Source: Clostridia bacterium
Lineage (GTDB): Bacteria; Bacillota; Clostridia; Christensenellales; Borkfalkiaceae
Length of the DNA stretch: 64,000 nucleotides
Direction: 5' to 3'
Assembly (NCBI GenBank): GCA_017504165.1
Contig: JAFVRR010000005.1
Location: 107,183-171,182 of the forward strand
Of the stretch, positions 44,446 through 51,575 are shown piece by piece. The stretch's first letter is position 1, and each line of letters opens with the position of its first letter. The position numbers and the translations under genes were made by a program. Under the pieces are notes generated by a model that ran no database searches, was not told the origin of the DNA, and saw nothing but the letters and a program-made list of their open reading frames with translations.

Positions 44446-44676
44446 CAAGCCGCAGGCTTGGTATGTAATTACGCGTTAGCGTGTATGGTATCGCCGTAGG
44501 CGCATGGCATCACCGAAGGTGCATTTTCTGCGGTTTGATTCCATACCGTCTTGCAACGGATTCCATACAATGCTTCGCATTGATTCCATACACGCCTACG
44601 GCGTGATTTTGCGTTTGGGTTCAAAACCTTATTGCAAAACGTAAAAATATCTTTTTGTTTATCCAAGCCGTAGGCT
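44446..44676. repeat. Array of small hairpins downstream of tRNA-Gln
   Basis: A chain of short perfect hairpins separated by a repeated spacer: CAAGCC-GCA-GGCTTG, ACGC-GTTA-GCGT, CGCC-GTA-GGCG, CACC-GAA-GGTG, CCGT-CTTGCA-ACGG, ATGC-TTC-GCAT, CGCC-TAC-GGCG and AGCC-GTA-GGCT. The left half uses the spacer GTATGGTAT/ATGGCAT and the right half its complement ATTCCATAC, so the whole is also a large imperfect palindrome centred near 44533. No gene is supported here. Confidence 0.75.
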
Positions 44677-44733
44677 AGGCATATCATTGACGCATAATTT
44701 CATTGATAATAGCCGTGATTTAGTAGGAAGGGA

Positions 44734-44762
44734 TTGCAATGTTCCCTATTTTATGCTATATT
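44734..44762 (+). promoter_or_regulatory. Promoter of the Gfo/Idh/MocA gene
   Basis: TTGCAA (44734-44739), 17-base spacer, TGC plus TATATT (44757-44762), 20 bases before the ATG. Confidence 0.65.
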
Positions 44763-44782
44763 AAACTCAAAAAGGGGGAACT

Positions 44783-46033
44783 ATGGAAATTAAAAAAATT
44801 AAAGTTGGTGTTTTTGGCGTTGGTAGAGGATTAGATATTGCTAAAAACTTTATGCTTTTAAATGCGGAAATCGTTGCTATTTGTGATAATCATAAAGGGC
44901 GTAGGGAAGAGGCAATAAAAAAGTTGGGCAAAAGTGTAAAAGACTTTGAAAATTTTGACGACTTTATTAATTATCCTATGGACGCTGTTATTTTAGCAAA
45001 CAATTTTTACGAACACGCAGAGTTTGCTATAAAATGTTTTGAAAAAAATATTCACGTATTTTGCGAGTGTCTTTCTAATGGAACTATGGGAGAGGGCGTT
45101 AAACTTATTCGCGCGTTTGAAAAAAGTAAAAGTATTTATATGCTTGCAGAAAATTATCCGCAAATGTTACACAACCGCGAAATAAAAAGAGTTATTGATT
45201 CGGGCAATTTAGGCGAAATAATGTATGCGGAGGCCGAATATAACCATCCTGTCAACCCTTGGTATACTTATTTTACAAAAAAATATAAGTTTTATCCTGA
45301 ACATTGGAGACATTTCTTGCCTAAAACGTATTATATAACTCATTCTTTAGGTCCAGTAATGTATTTAACGGGGGCAACGCCTAAAAAAGTATCGGCGTTT
45401 GCTATGTTTTTCCCTATAAAAGGCGACGTTCCTACCGCAAGCCATAACGGAGATAAAGCGTCAAATATAACAACGCTTAACGATGACGGTTCGGTATTTA
45501 GAGTAACTGCAAGCTCGTGTTTTGGCGCGCATAACAATTCAACGCGTGTTTGTGGAACGAAAGGTCAAATTGAAAACTTGCGTGGTATGGGCGACCAAAT
45601 AATGCTTCGTTATAACGAGTGGGAAAAACCTGAAAACGAGCCCGTTGAAAAGTTGTACACACCTTCTTGGAATGATAAAGATGAAGAAATTATTAAACAA
45701 TCGGGGCACGGCGGGGCAGATTACGTTACGGCGCGTATGTTTTTAGATTGTGTTGATAAAGGCGTTCAACCTCCACATCCTTTTGACGTATATTCGGCAA
45801 CGGCAATGTCATCGGTTGGTATTTTAGCGCATCGCTCGGTTTTAGATGGTGGTAAAGTTTACGAAATTCCAGATTTTAGAAAGGAAGAAGATAGAAAACT
45901 TTACGAAAACGACTTTTTAACTCCTTTTTATTCTTCAAAAGGAGACGCTCCTACAATTCCGTGCTGTTCTCACACCGATTATAAGCCTACTGAAAAACAA
46001 ATGAAATTATATTTTAAAGAACTTGAAAAGTAA
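44783..46033 (+). CDS. Gfo/Idh/MocA-family oxidoreductase
   Basis: 416-residue NAD(P)-dependent sugar oxidoreductase of the Gfo/Idh/MocA family. Seen: Rossmann fold at the N-terminus (KVGVFGVGRGLDIAKNF, acidic ICDNH after beta-2), the conserved Glu-Cys-Pro position replaced by ECLSNGTMGE (about 96-105), and the mixed-sheet C-terminal domain. The family oxidises or reduces sugars, inositols and glycoside 3-positions; substrate unknown. A strong AAAGGGGGAACT site precedes the ATG. Single-gene unit with its own promoter. Confidence 0.85.
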   Translation: MEIKKIKVGVFGVGRGLDIAKNFMLLNAEIVAICDNHKGRREEAIKKLGKSVKDFENFDDFINYPMDAVILANNFYEHAEFAIKCFEKNIHVFCECLSNGTMGEGVKLIRAFEKSKSIYMLAENYPQMLHNREIKRVIDSGNLGEIMYAEAEYNHPVNPWYTYFTKKYKFYPEHWRHFLPKTYYITHSLGPVMYLTGATPKKVSAFAMFFPIKGDVPTASHNGDKASNITTLNDDGSVFRVTASSCFGAHNNSTRVCGTKGQIENLRGMGDQIMLRYNEWEKPENEPVEKLYTPSWNDKDEEIIKQSGHGGADYVTARMFLDCVDKGVQPPHPFDVYSATAMSSVGILAHRSVLDGGKVYEIPDFRKEEDRKLYENDFLTPFYSSKGDAPTIPCCSHTDYKPTEKQMKLYFKELEK

Positions 46034-46201
46034 TAGGGATTATAACATTTTCTATGATAGTAGTTTTAAAACAATTAGTAATTTTGTACGTATTAACTTA
46101 TAGGCGAAGATTGTAAGCCAGGCGCAAGGCTAGCGTTTATCTCTCACGCATGTTCAATAATAACCCTGCCACTTTGGCTATCGCTTATAATTTAAATATT
46201 T
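46034..46201. other. Intergenic stretch
   Basis: 168 bases after the oxidoreductase stop. It contains an AGCC...GGCT hairpin (near 46117-46131) similar to the units behind tRNA-Gln. No reading frame is convincing. Confidence 0.35.
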
Positions 46202-46230
46202 ATCCGACTGCTAGTGCAGTCGGATTTTTT
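46202..46230 (+). terminator. Terminator
   Basis: ATCCGACTGC, loop TAGT, GCAGTCGGAT, then six T (46202-46230). It lies just upstream of the amidohydrolase promoter. Confidence 0.93.
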
Positions 46231-46237
46231 GTTTTTA

Positions 46238-46266
46238 TTGATTATTTGATTTTACTATGCTATAAT
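46238..46266 (+). promoter_or_regulatory. Promoter predicting a leaderless amidohydrolase mRNA
   Basis: TTGATT (46238-46243), 17-base spacer, TGC plus TATAAT (46261-46266). Transcription should start at about 46272-46274, the position of the ATG (46273). No ribosome site can exist between them. Confidence 0.7.
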
Positions 46267-46272
46267 AAAACT

Positions 46273-47004
46273 ATGATTATAGATTTACATTCACATTTTA
46301 ACGGCGGGACTAAAGGGGACTCGCCCGATACTAATTTTCATAAAAAAAGTTTAGACTTTATTTTAAAAGAGTACGACTATTGTGGTATTAAATGCGGTGG
46401 TTTTACCTATTTTTCGGCAGTGCACACAAACGAAAGTGTTTTTGAAGACAATTTGCTTTTGTTTAACCAAGCAAAAACGAACGATAGGGTGTATCAATGG
46501 GTAGTTTTAGACCCAACTTGCGATAAAACTTTTATTCAAGTGGAAGAAATGCTTAAAAGCCCTAAAACTTTAGGCATTAAAATTCATAGCCCACTACATA
46601 AATACGATATTGATAGTTACGCCGATAAAATTTTTTCGTTTGCAAATGACGTAAAGGCGTTTGTTTTAATGCATCCCGATAATATTGACGGTATGGTTAA
46701 ATACGCCAATAAATATAAAGATATGAAGTTAATTATCGCCCATTTAGGTAGCGAGGCGCATATAAACGCCATAAAGAACGCTAAACACGGCAATATTTTT
46801 ACCGATACGTCGGCAGGCGGTATGGTTAGCAATAACGGTTTAGAGTACGCGGTTAGTAAAATCGGCTCTGAAAAAATCTTTTTTGGAACGGACACCTACG
46901 CTTGCGGTTATCAAATAGGTAGAATAACCTACGCTAGAATTTCTAACGAAGATAAAGAAAATATTTTTTATAAAAACGCCGTTAGCCATTTTAATATTAA
47001 GTAA
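46273..47004 (+). CDS. Amidohydrolase-family TIM-barrel protein, probably leaderless
   Basis: 243-residue metal-dependent hydrolase of the amidohydrolase_2 type. Seen: metal-binding MIIDLHSHFNGG at the start, GIKIHSPLHKYD with a barrel His, LMHPDN, LIIAHLGSEAH and the late FGTDTYA carrying the catalytic Asp. The ATG at 46273 is chosen because DLHSH belongs at the N-terminus; an open frame extends upstream to 46150 but crosses a terminator and the promoter. It has no ribosome site: the -10 box ends seven bases before the ATG. Substrate unknown. Confidence 0.84.
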   Translation: MIIDLHSHFNGGTKGDSPDTNFHKKSLDFILKEYDYCGIKCGGFTYFSAVHTNESVFEDNLLLFNQAKTNDRVYQWVVLDPTCDKTFIQVEEMLKSPKTLGIKIHSPLHKYDIDSYADKIFSFANDVKAFVLMHPDNIDGMVKYANKYKDMKLIIAHLGSEAHINAIKNAKHGNIFTDTSAGGMVSNNGLEYAVSKIGSEKIFFGTDTYACGYQIGRITYARISNEDKENIFYKNAVSHFNIK

Positions 47005-47027
47005 AAGACGGAAAAGCCGTCTTTTTT
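47003..47027 (+). terminator. Terminator of the amidohydrolase gene
   Basis: AAAAGACGG (47003-47011) pairs with CCGTCTTTT (47017-47025), followed by T. Confidence 0.9.
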
Positions 47028-47043
47028 ATTTTTGTAAAAACTA

Positions 47044-47072
47044 TTGACAATATATACTGTGTGTAGTATAGT
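47044..47072 (+). promoter_or_regulatory. PadR operon promoter with internal operator
   Basis: Consensus TTGACA (47044-47049), 17-base spacer, TATAGT (47067-47072). In the spacer lies a perfect inverted repeat TATAC (47053-47057), 8 bases, GTATA (47066-47070), a spacing typical of PadR sites, so PadR binding would block RNA polymerase: probable autoregulation. Confidence 0.75.
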
Positions 47073-47094
47073 ATTGTGTGTAAGGGGGTATATT

Positions 47095-47409
47095 ATGGAC
47101 GTTCAATTAAAAAGAGGATTACTTGACGTTTGCGTGTTGTCCGCTATAAAAGACGGCGAGTCTTACGGGTATCAAATAATAAAAGATTTAAAACCGCACG
47201 TCGAAATTTCAGAGTCTACCTTATATCCGATATTAAGAAGGTTAGAATCGCTTAACTATTTAACGGTAAAAAGCGCGGAACATAACGGTAGATTAAGGAA
47301 ATATTATCATATTACACCGTATGGGCGCGCAAGGATAGAAGAGTTTAAGGGAGACTGGAAAGAAATGCTTTCCGTTTACGAATTTGTAACTAAAGGGGGC
47401 GATAATTAA
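47095..47409 (+). CDS. PadR-family transcriptional regulator
   Basis: 104-residue winged-helix repressor. Seen: LKRGLLDVCVLSAIKDGESYGYQIIKDLK, the recognition segment SESTLYPILRRLESLNYL, and the wing with RLRKYYHITPYGR. I use the ATG at 47095, just after a strong TAAGGGGG site; the open frame before it overlaps the promoter. It heads an operon with a DUF1700 and a DUF4097 protein, a well-known arrangement in Firmicutes linked to envelope-stress sensing. Stop and next start overlap by one base. Confidence 0.92.
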   Translation: MDVQLKRGLLDVCVLSAIKDGESYGYQIIKDLKPHVEISESTLYPILRRLESLNYLTVKSAEHNGRLRKYYHITPYGRARIEEFKGDWKEMLSVYEFVTKGGDN

Positions 47410-48050
47410 TGACTAAACGCGAATTTTTAGATGAGTTAAAGTTTTATATTAGTAAATTGCCAAGTGAAGACGTAAATAAATATCTAGAATATTATTCCGA
47501 AATGATAGAAGATAGAATTGACGACGGAATGGCGGAAGAAGATGCCGTAAAGGAAGTGGGCTCGCCTAGAATTATTGCCGAGCAAATTTTAAAAGACAAC
47601 GGCGCTACTATAAGTGAAGAAAGTTATAAAGAAAGTGAAAAAAAAGAGAATAAGGAATTTAGTTTTAAAAATTTAGATACTTTAAGTATTATTTTAATTA
47701 TAGCGACTTTTCCAGTATGGATTCCGTTACTTGCGGGGGTATTTTCGGCGGTAGTAGGAGTACTTGCGGGAGTATTAGCGATAATTATTTCAGTTTGGGC
47801 GTGCGCGTTTGCGTTTCTAGTTAGCGGTATTGCGGGAATAATTATGGGGATTATAAGTATATTTACCGAAGGCGTAGGCGTTGCGTTATGTTATATAGGC
47901 GCGGGCGTATTACTTATCGGGCTTTCAGTTTTGTTCTATATTGGCGCAAAGTATTTTACTAAACTCTGTACGTATTTATATAAAAAATGCGTAGAATTAA
48001 TTAAAAAACGTTCAAAAAAAGTAAAGAATAAAGTAAAAGGGGAGGCTTAA
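47409..48050 (+). CDS. DUF1700 membrane protein
   Basis: 213-residue DUF1700 protein. The N-terminal helical domain (MTKREFLDELKFYISKLPSEDVNKYLEYYSEM-type, residues 1-75, including the AVKEVGSPRIIAEQIL signature) is followed by three or four glycine- and valine-rich membrane helices (about 90-180) and a lysine-rich cytoplasmic tail. Always found with PadR regulators; likely relays an envelope signal, mechanism unknown. Overlaps padR by one base; one base separates it from the DUF4097 gene. Confidence 0.9.
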   Translation: MTKREFLDELKFYISKLPSEDVNKYLEYYSEMIEDRIDDGMAEEDAVKEVGSPRIIAEQILKDNGATISEESYKESEKKENKEFSFKNLDTLSIILIIATFPVWIPLLAGVFSAVVGVLAGVLAIIISVWACAFAFLVSGIAGIIMGIISIFTEGVGVALCYIGAGVLLIGLSVLFYIGAKYFTKLCTYLYKKCVELIKKRSKKVKNKVKGEA

Positions 48051-48051
48051 A

Positions 48052-48891
48052 ATGAAAAAACTAATTAAAAGTATTGCAATTGCTCTTTCGTTAGTAGTTG
48101 TTGGTGGAATAATTTTTGCTATCGGTGGCGGTATTATTATTAAAAATAACGGGGGTTTAGGTATGGCTAAATATGAAAGCAAAACTATTACCGTAGAAGA
48201 AGAATTTAAAGATTTATCTATTGATTTAACTACTTACGACGTAACTTTCCGCAAGTCTGAAGACGGTAAAGTTAAAATCGATTATTTAGAAGGTAAAAAG
48301 AATACTTGTGACGTTAAAATCGTTGATAGCGTTTTAAAGATTACTGAAATTGACGATAGGAACTTCATAGAAAAATTTTTTTCTATTAATGAAAAAGATT
48401 TAGTGATTTATCTACCCGAAAAGGATTATAATTCTGTAGATATAGAAATAACTACGGGCGACGTAAAATTTTTAACTAACGCAAATTTTTTATTTGCAAA
48501 CGTTAAACTAGTAACGGGTGACGTTGAAGGTAGTTTAAAAGTTAAAAACGACGCGATAATTAAAACAACTACTGGCGACATAGAGTTAAACGATATAATA
48601 TGTAAGAATTTTTCTATAATAGCAACAACAGGCGATATTGATTTAACAAGCGTTATTGCAAGCGATAATTTAACTTTAAAAACAACTACCGGCGACGTAG
48701 AATTTGCTAGTTGTGATTCAAGTAATATTATAATAACGGCAACTACTGGCGACGTTACGGGCAGTTTACTTACAGGTAAACTTTTTAACGTAAAAACCAC
48801 TACGGGCGACGAAATCGTACCACCAAACAGCGAAGGCGGTATGTGTAACGTTACGGTAACTACTGGGGACGTTAAGATTAAAATTATTTAA
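48052..48891 (+). CDS. DUF4097 beta-strand repeat envelope protein
   Basis: 279-residue protein with an N-terminal membrane anchor or signal (IAIALSLVVVGGIIFAIGGG, about 8-27) and an outside parallel beta-helix. From about residue 134 an (A/T/V)TGD motif recurs roughly every 18-21 residues, eight times (near 134, 154, 172, 190, 211, 231, 249 and 270), each marking one helix turn. This is DUF4097, the third member of PadR-DUF1700 operons. The stop codon lies inside ATTTAAAGC, the first word of the downstream repeat element. Confidence 0.9.
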   Translation: MKKLIKSIAIALSLVVVGGIIFAIGGGIIIKNNGGLGMAKYESKTITVEEEFKDLSIDLTTYDVTFRKSEDGKVKIDYLEGKKNTCDVKIVDSVLKITEIDDRNFIEKFFSINEKDLVIYLPEKDYNSVDIEITTGDVKFLTNANFLFANVKLVTGDVEGSLKVKNDAIIKTTTGDIELNDIICKNFSIIATTGDIDLTSVIASDNLTLKTTTGDVEFASCDSSNIIITATTGDVTGSLLTGKLFNVKTTTGDEIVPPNSEGGMCNVTVTTGDVKIKII

Positions 48892-49086
48892 AGCCCTACT
48901 AACTTCGTTATGCTTTGTTTCTTTGTGGTTTTGTGACCTCGATGAACGGAAAGTTCTATCTCGTCCACCAAACCCCAAGAGCCTCGCCTAACTCGTTATT
49001 AGTTCTTTAAATTAGTGCTTTGGTTAGGCATAGTAAGTTTTAAGCAATTTGCGAGCCTTGAAATGCTTGCATCTAGTGCTTTAAAT
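48886..49086 (+). repeat. Structured interspersed repeat (diverged copy)
   Basis: Starts with ATTTAAAGC (48886-48894) at a gene's stop codon and ends with GCTTTAAAT (49078-49086), exactly as the element at 3010. The conserved hairpin is here GATGAAC (48941-48947), loop GGAAA, GTTC (48953-48956), one bulged T, ATC (to 48960). Relative to 3066-3087, a C-G pair has become A-T and an A-T pair has become G-C. The words GTCCACC and TTGAAATGCTTG are also shared. Confidence 0.72.
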
Positions 49087-49126
49087 AGACGTATTATTTA
49101 ACTAAATAAAATTACTTAAAATTTAA

Positions 49127-49163
49127 AACCACCTTGCATTAAACTGCAAGGTGGTTGTTTTTT
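49127..49163. terminator. Bidirectional terminator
   Basis: AACCACCTTGCA (49127-49138) pairs with TGCAAGGTGGTT (49145-49156), followed by T; it also serves the converging MATE gene. Confidence 0.92.
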
Positions 49164-50547
49164 ATGCTACTTGTAAATTTTGTTTTTCTTGTTCTATAAG
49201 TTTGTTGACCCGTTTCGTTACTTGTTTTTTCGAGATAAAGTAAACTACCGATAAAGTTCCTATTGATAATACCCAACCTATTGGCCAAATTAAGTAAAGG
49301 AAAGTTAAATTTGGTAATAATGGATATACAAACCAAACCCAAGGGAAACGAATAGCGCACATAAATACGGCGGACGAAATAGTTGGAACGATAGGTTTTT
49401 CCATACCGCGGAGCGCCGCGCCTAAAACTTCGGCTATGCCGTGCATAAAGTAAAGTGGAGATACAAGGTGCATTTTTTGCTGAGCGTATTTTATAACCAC
49501 AGGGTTTTTAGTCATAATAGAGCAAAGCGGGTAAGAACAAAGTGCCATAAGTCCACCTAAAATAGCGCCAAACCCAAGCGTTAATAATACTGCAGTTCCA
49601 ACTGACCTGTTCGCTCTTTTAACGTTTTTAGCCGCAATATTTTGGCTAACGTACGCTAATATCGCATAAGAAGGTGCCATTGCTATTTGATACATAAGCC
49701 CGTCGAATTGGTTTGCTATAGACATACCCTTTGTTGCTTCAGGACCCATTGCGTTAACGGTTGCCGTTATTGCAACGTTTGCAAAAGAGTACATTACTGT
49801 TTGAAGACCAAGCGGAATACCTATATAGAGCATATTGCCAAGTTCTTTAAAGTAAAAACGGAAATGTTTAAATTTAAATTTAAGTTTATCGTTGCCTTTG
49901 ATTAAAATTCTTAAACAAAGTCCGCCTGAAATCGCCCACGAAACAATGGTTGCGATAGCAACGCCTTCAACTGTAAGTTTAAGTACGCCTACGATAAATA
50001 AGTTTAATAATGTTTTTAATACACCGCACGCAGCCATATAATACATAGGTCTTTTTGTGTCGCCAACCGAACGAAGTATTGCCGCAGAGAAAGAGTATAT
50101 TAAAAAGAATGGAATACCAACGAAATAAAGCCTAAAGTAAATAGTCGCTTCACGAAGTAAACTTTCGTGGCAGTTAATAGTTTTAAGTAAAGGTTCGGCA
50201 AAAATTACACCGATAAGTGCAAGAATAATTCCCGCAAAAAGGGCAAAAAATAAAGCAGTGCCCACAGATCGATCAACCTTTTCTTGATTTCCTGCGCCGA
50301 TGTGTTTAGCAACTACTACGTTTGCGCCTGAAGGAACGCTTGTTACAAGTCCTATGACTACGCTAATTAACGTACCGCAAGTACCAACTGCGCCAACTGC
50401 GTTATCGTTAGCAAGTAAGCCGAGGACTGTCATATCGATAATGTTAACTAATTGTGTAAACACGTTCATTATCATTATAGGTATAAACATTGCAATAAGG
50501 CCTTTAGTTATCGAACCCGATAACATATTAACGTTATTCTTTTTCAT
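49162..50547 (-). CDS. MATE-family efflux transporter
   Basis: 461-residue multidrug and toxin extrusion transporter with 12 hydrophobic helices. Seen: ITKGLIAMFIPIMIMNVFTQLVNIIDMTVLG at the N-terminus (typical for the NorM/DinF-like bacterial group) and the duplicated second half with YVSQNIAAKN and MEKPIVPTISS. Predicted to export a cationic or lipid-linked compound by sodium or proton antiport; substrate unknown. AAAAAGGTGTAAT precedes the minus-strand start. Confidence 0.9.
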   Translation of the reverse strand: MKKNNVNMLSGSITKGLIAMFIPIMIMNVFTQLVNIIDMTVLGLLANDNAVGAVGTCGTLISVVIGLVTSVPSGANVVVAKHIGAGNQEKVDRSVGTALFFALFAGIILALIGVIFAEPLLKTINCHESLLREATIYFRLYFVGIPFFLIYSFSAAILRSVGDTKRPMYYMAACGVLKTLLNLFIVGVLKLTVEGVAIATIVSWAISGGLCLRILIKGNDKLKFKFKHFRFYFKELGNMLYIGIPLGLQTVMYSFANVAITATVNAMGPEATKGMSIANQFDGLMYQIAMAPSYAILAYVSQNIAAKNVKRANRSVGTAVLLTLGFGAILGGLMALCSYPLCSIMTKNPVVIKYAQQKMHLVSPLYFMHGIAEVLGAALRGMEKPIVPTISSAVFMCAIRFPWVWFVYPLLPNLTFLYLIWPIGWVLSIGTLSVVYFISKKQVTKRVNKLIEQEKQNLQVA

Positions 50548-50597
50548 ATTACACCTTTTTAGCGCTTTTTATATATTTTATGCGCTACGTTTAATTT

Positions 50598-50626
50598 ATT
50601 GTATCATTTTAAAATTCTAATTGCAA
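50598..50626 (-). promoter_or_regulatory. Promoter of the MATE gene
   Basis: Minus strand: TTGCAA (50626-50621), 17-base spacer, TACAAT (50603-50598). Confidence 0.65.
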
Positions 50627-50671
50627 CCGAAAATCGCAATTAAATTCAAAAATTTTAAATATTTATTATCC

Positions 50672-50700
50672 TTGAAATTTTATTTAATATATTGTATAAT
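50672..50700 (+). promoter_or_regulatory. Promoter predicting a leaderless rluA-type mRNA
   Basis: TTGAAA (50672-50677), 17-base spacer, TATAAT (50695-50700). The ATG is at 50707, six bases after the -10, where transcription should begin. Confidence 0.7.
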
Positions 50701-50706
50701 AAAAAA

Positions 50707-51561
50707 ATGAATAAATACGTTTTTTTAGTAGGAAAAAAACTAAATAATTTTTCGGTAAAAGACTTTTTGCTTGAAAGCGGTATTTCGCAAGAAATTATTA
50801 AAGGTATAAAAATTGGCGGGATAACGGTCAACGGTAAACTAAATCAAAATATTAACGATAAAGTTTATATAGGTGATAAGGTTGAAATAACTTTGCCGAT
50901 TGGCGAAGTTAATAAGTACGCTAAACCTACAAAGGGCGATTTAAAAATACTTTATGAAGACGAGTATTTTCTTGCCGTTGTAAAGGAAAGGGGGATAATA
51001 ACCCACTTATCAAAACACGATAAAACCTTATCGCTTGAAGAACTAGTTTTAGGCTATTTTGCCCCTACACCTTTCGTGTTTAGACCGATAAATAGGTTAG
51101 ATAAAGATACTTTAGGCATAGTTATTATTGCAAAGGATATGCTATCTGCTAGTAAACTTAACGACTTAATTATAAATGGTAAAATAGAAAAGCGCTATAA
51201 AGCGGTGGCGGTTGGAAGTCCAAAAAAAAGAAAATTTATTATAGAAAAGCCCATTAAACGCCAAAGCGAAAATAGCGTTAAAAGGGTATGTTGTGAAGAC
51301 GGCAAATACGCTAAAACCATAGTAAAAGTAGAAAAATTACTCCCCGATAATAAATTTTTAGCAGATATTAAGTTAATTACGGGAAGAACGCATCAAATAA
51401 GGGTGCATTTATCTAGTATAGGCTACCCGCTTTACGCCGATAGTTTATACGGCGAAAAAGTAGAAGGGGAAACGTTTTCTTTAACCGCTTATTTATTAAA
51501 ATTTAAGCATCCGTTTACTAAAAAACAAATAGTACTAAAAATGGAAAATTCGGCTATTTAG
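50707..51561 (+). CDS. RluA-family pseudouridine synthase, probably leaderless
   Basis: 284-residue rRNA (or tRNA) uridine-to-pseudouridine isomerase. Seen: an N-terminal S4-like RNA-binding segment (FLLESGISQEIIKGIKIGGITVNG, about 20-43), the catalytic motif RPINRLDKDTLGIVI with catalytic Asp132, and TGRTHQIRVHLSSIGYPL YADSLY late in the protein. I start it at the ATG at 50707; an in-frame ATA at 50692 lies inside the -10 zone. No ribosome site precedes the ATG. The terminator stem overlaps its last codons. Confidence 0.88.
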   Translation: MNKYVFLVGKKLNNFSVKDFLLESGISQEIIKGIKIGGITVNGKLNQNINDKVYIGDKVEITLPIGEVNKYAKPTKGDLKILYEDEYFLAVVKERGIITHLSKHDKTLSLEELVLGYFAPTPFVFRPINRLDKDTLGIVIIAKDMLSASKLNDLIINGKIEKRYKAVAVGSPKKRKFIIEKPIKRQSENSVKRVCCEDGKYAKTIVKVEKLLPDNKFLADIKLITGRTHQIRVHLSSIGYPLYADSLYGEKVEGETFSLTAYLLKFKHPFTKKQIVLKMENSAI

Positions 51562-51575
51562 CCGAATTTTTATTT
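51546..51575. terminator. Bidirectional terminator overlapping a coding end
   Basis: AAATTCGGCTA and TAGCCGAATTT form an almost loopless stem that includes the rluA-type stop codon TAG (51559-51561) and is followed by T. It also serves the converging gene at 51576. Confidence 0.9.

Noticed and set aside
44446..44676. Possible CRISPR array
   Set aside because: The repeated spacer is only about 9 bases, units are irregular, and the intervening pieces are themselves palindromes; no cas genes nearby.
44469..44687. 72-codon minus-strand frame behind tRNA-Gln
   Set aside because: It is made entirely of the hairpin array; residue content is repeat-derived and no start signal is present.
46150..46272. 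Upstream extension of the amidohydrolase
   Set aside because: The frame passes through a terminator and a promoter; the metal motif DLHSH belongs at the N-terminus.
48426..48800. 124-codon minus-strand frame opposite the DUF4097 gene
   Set aside because: Arises from the regular TGD repeats of the true gene on the plus strand.
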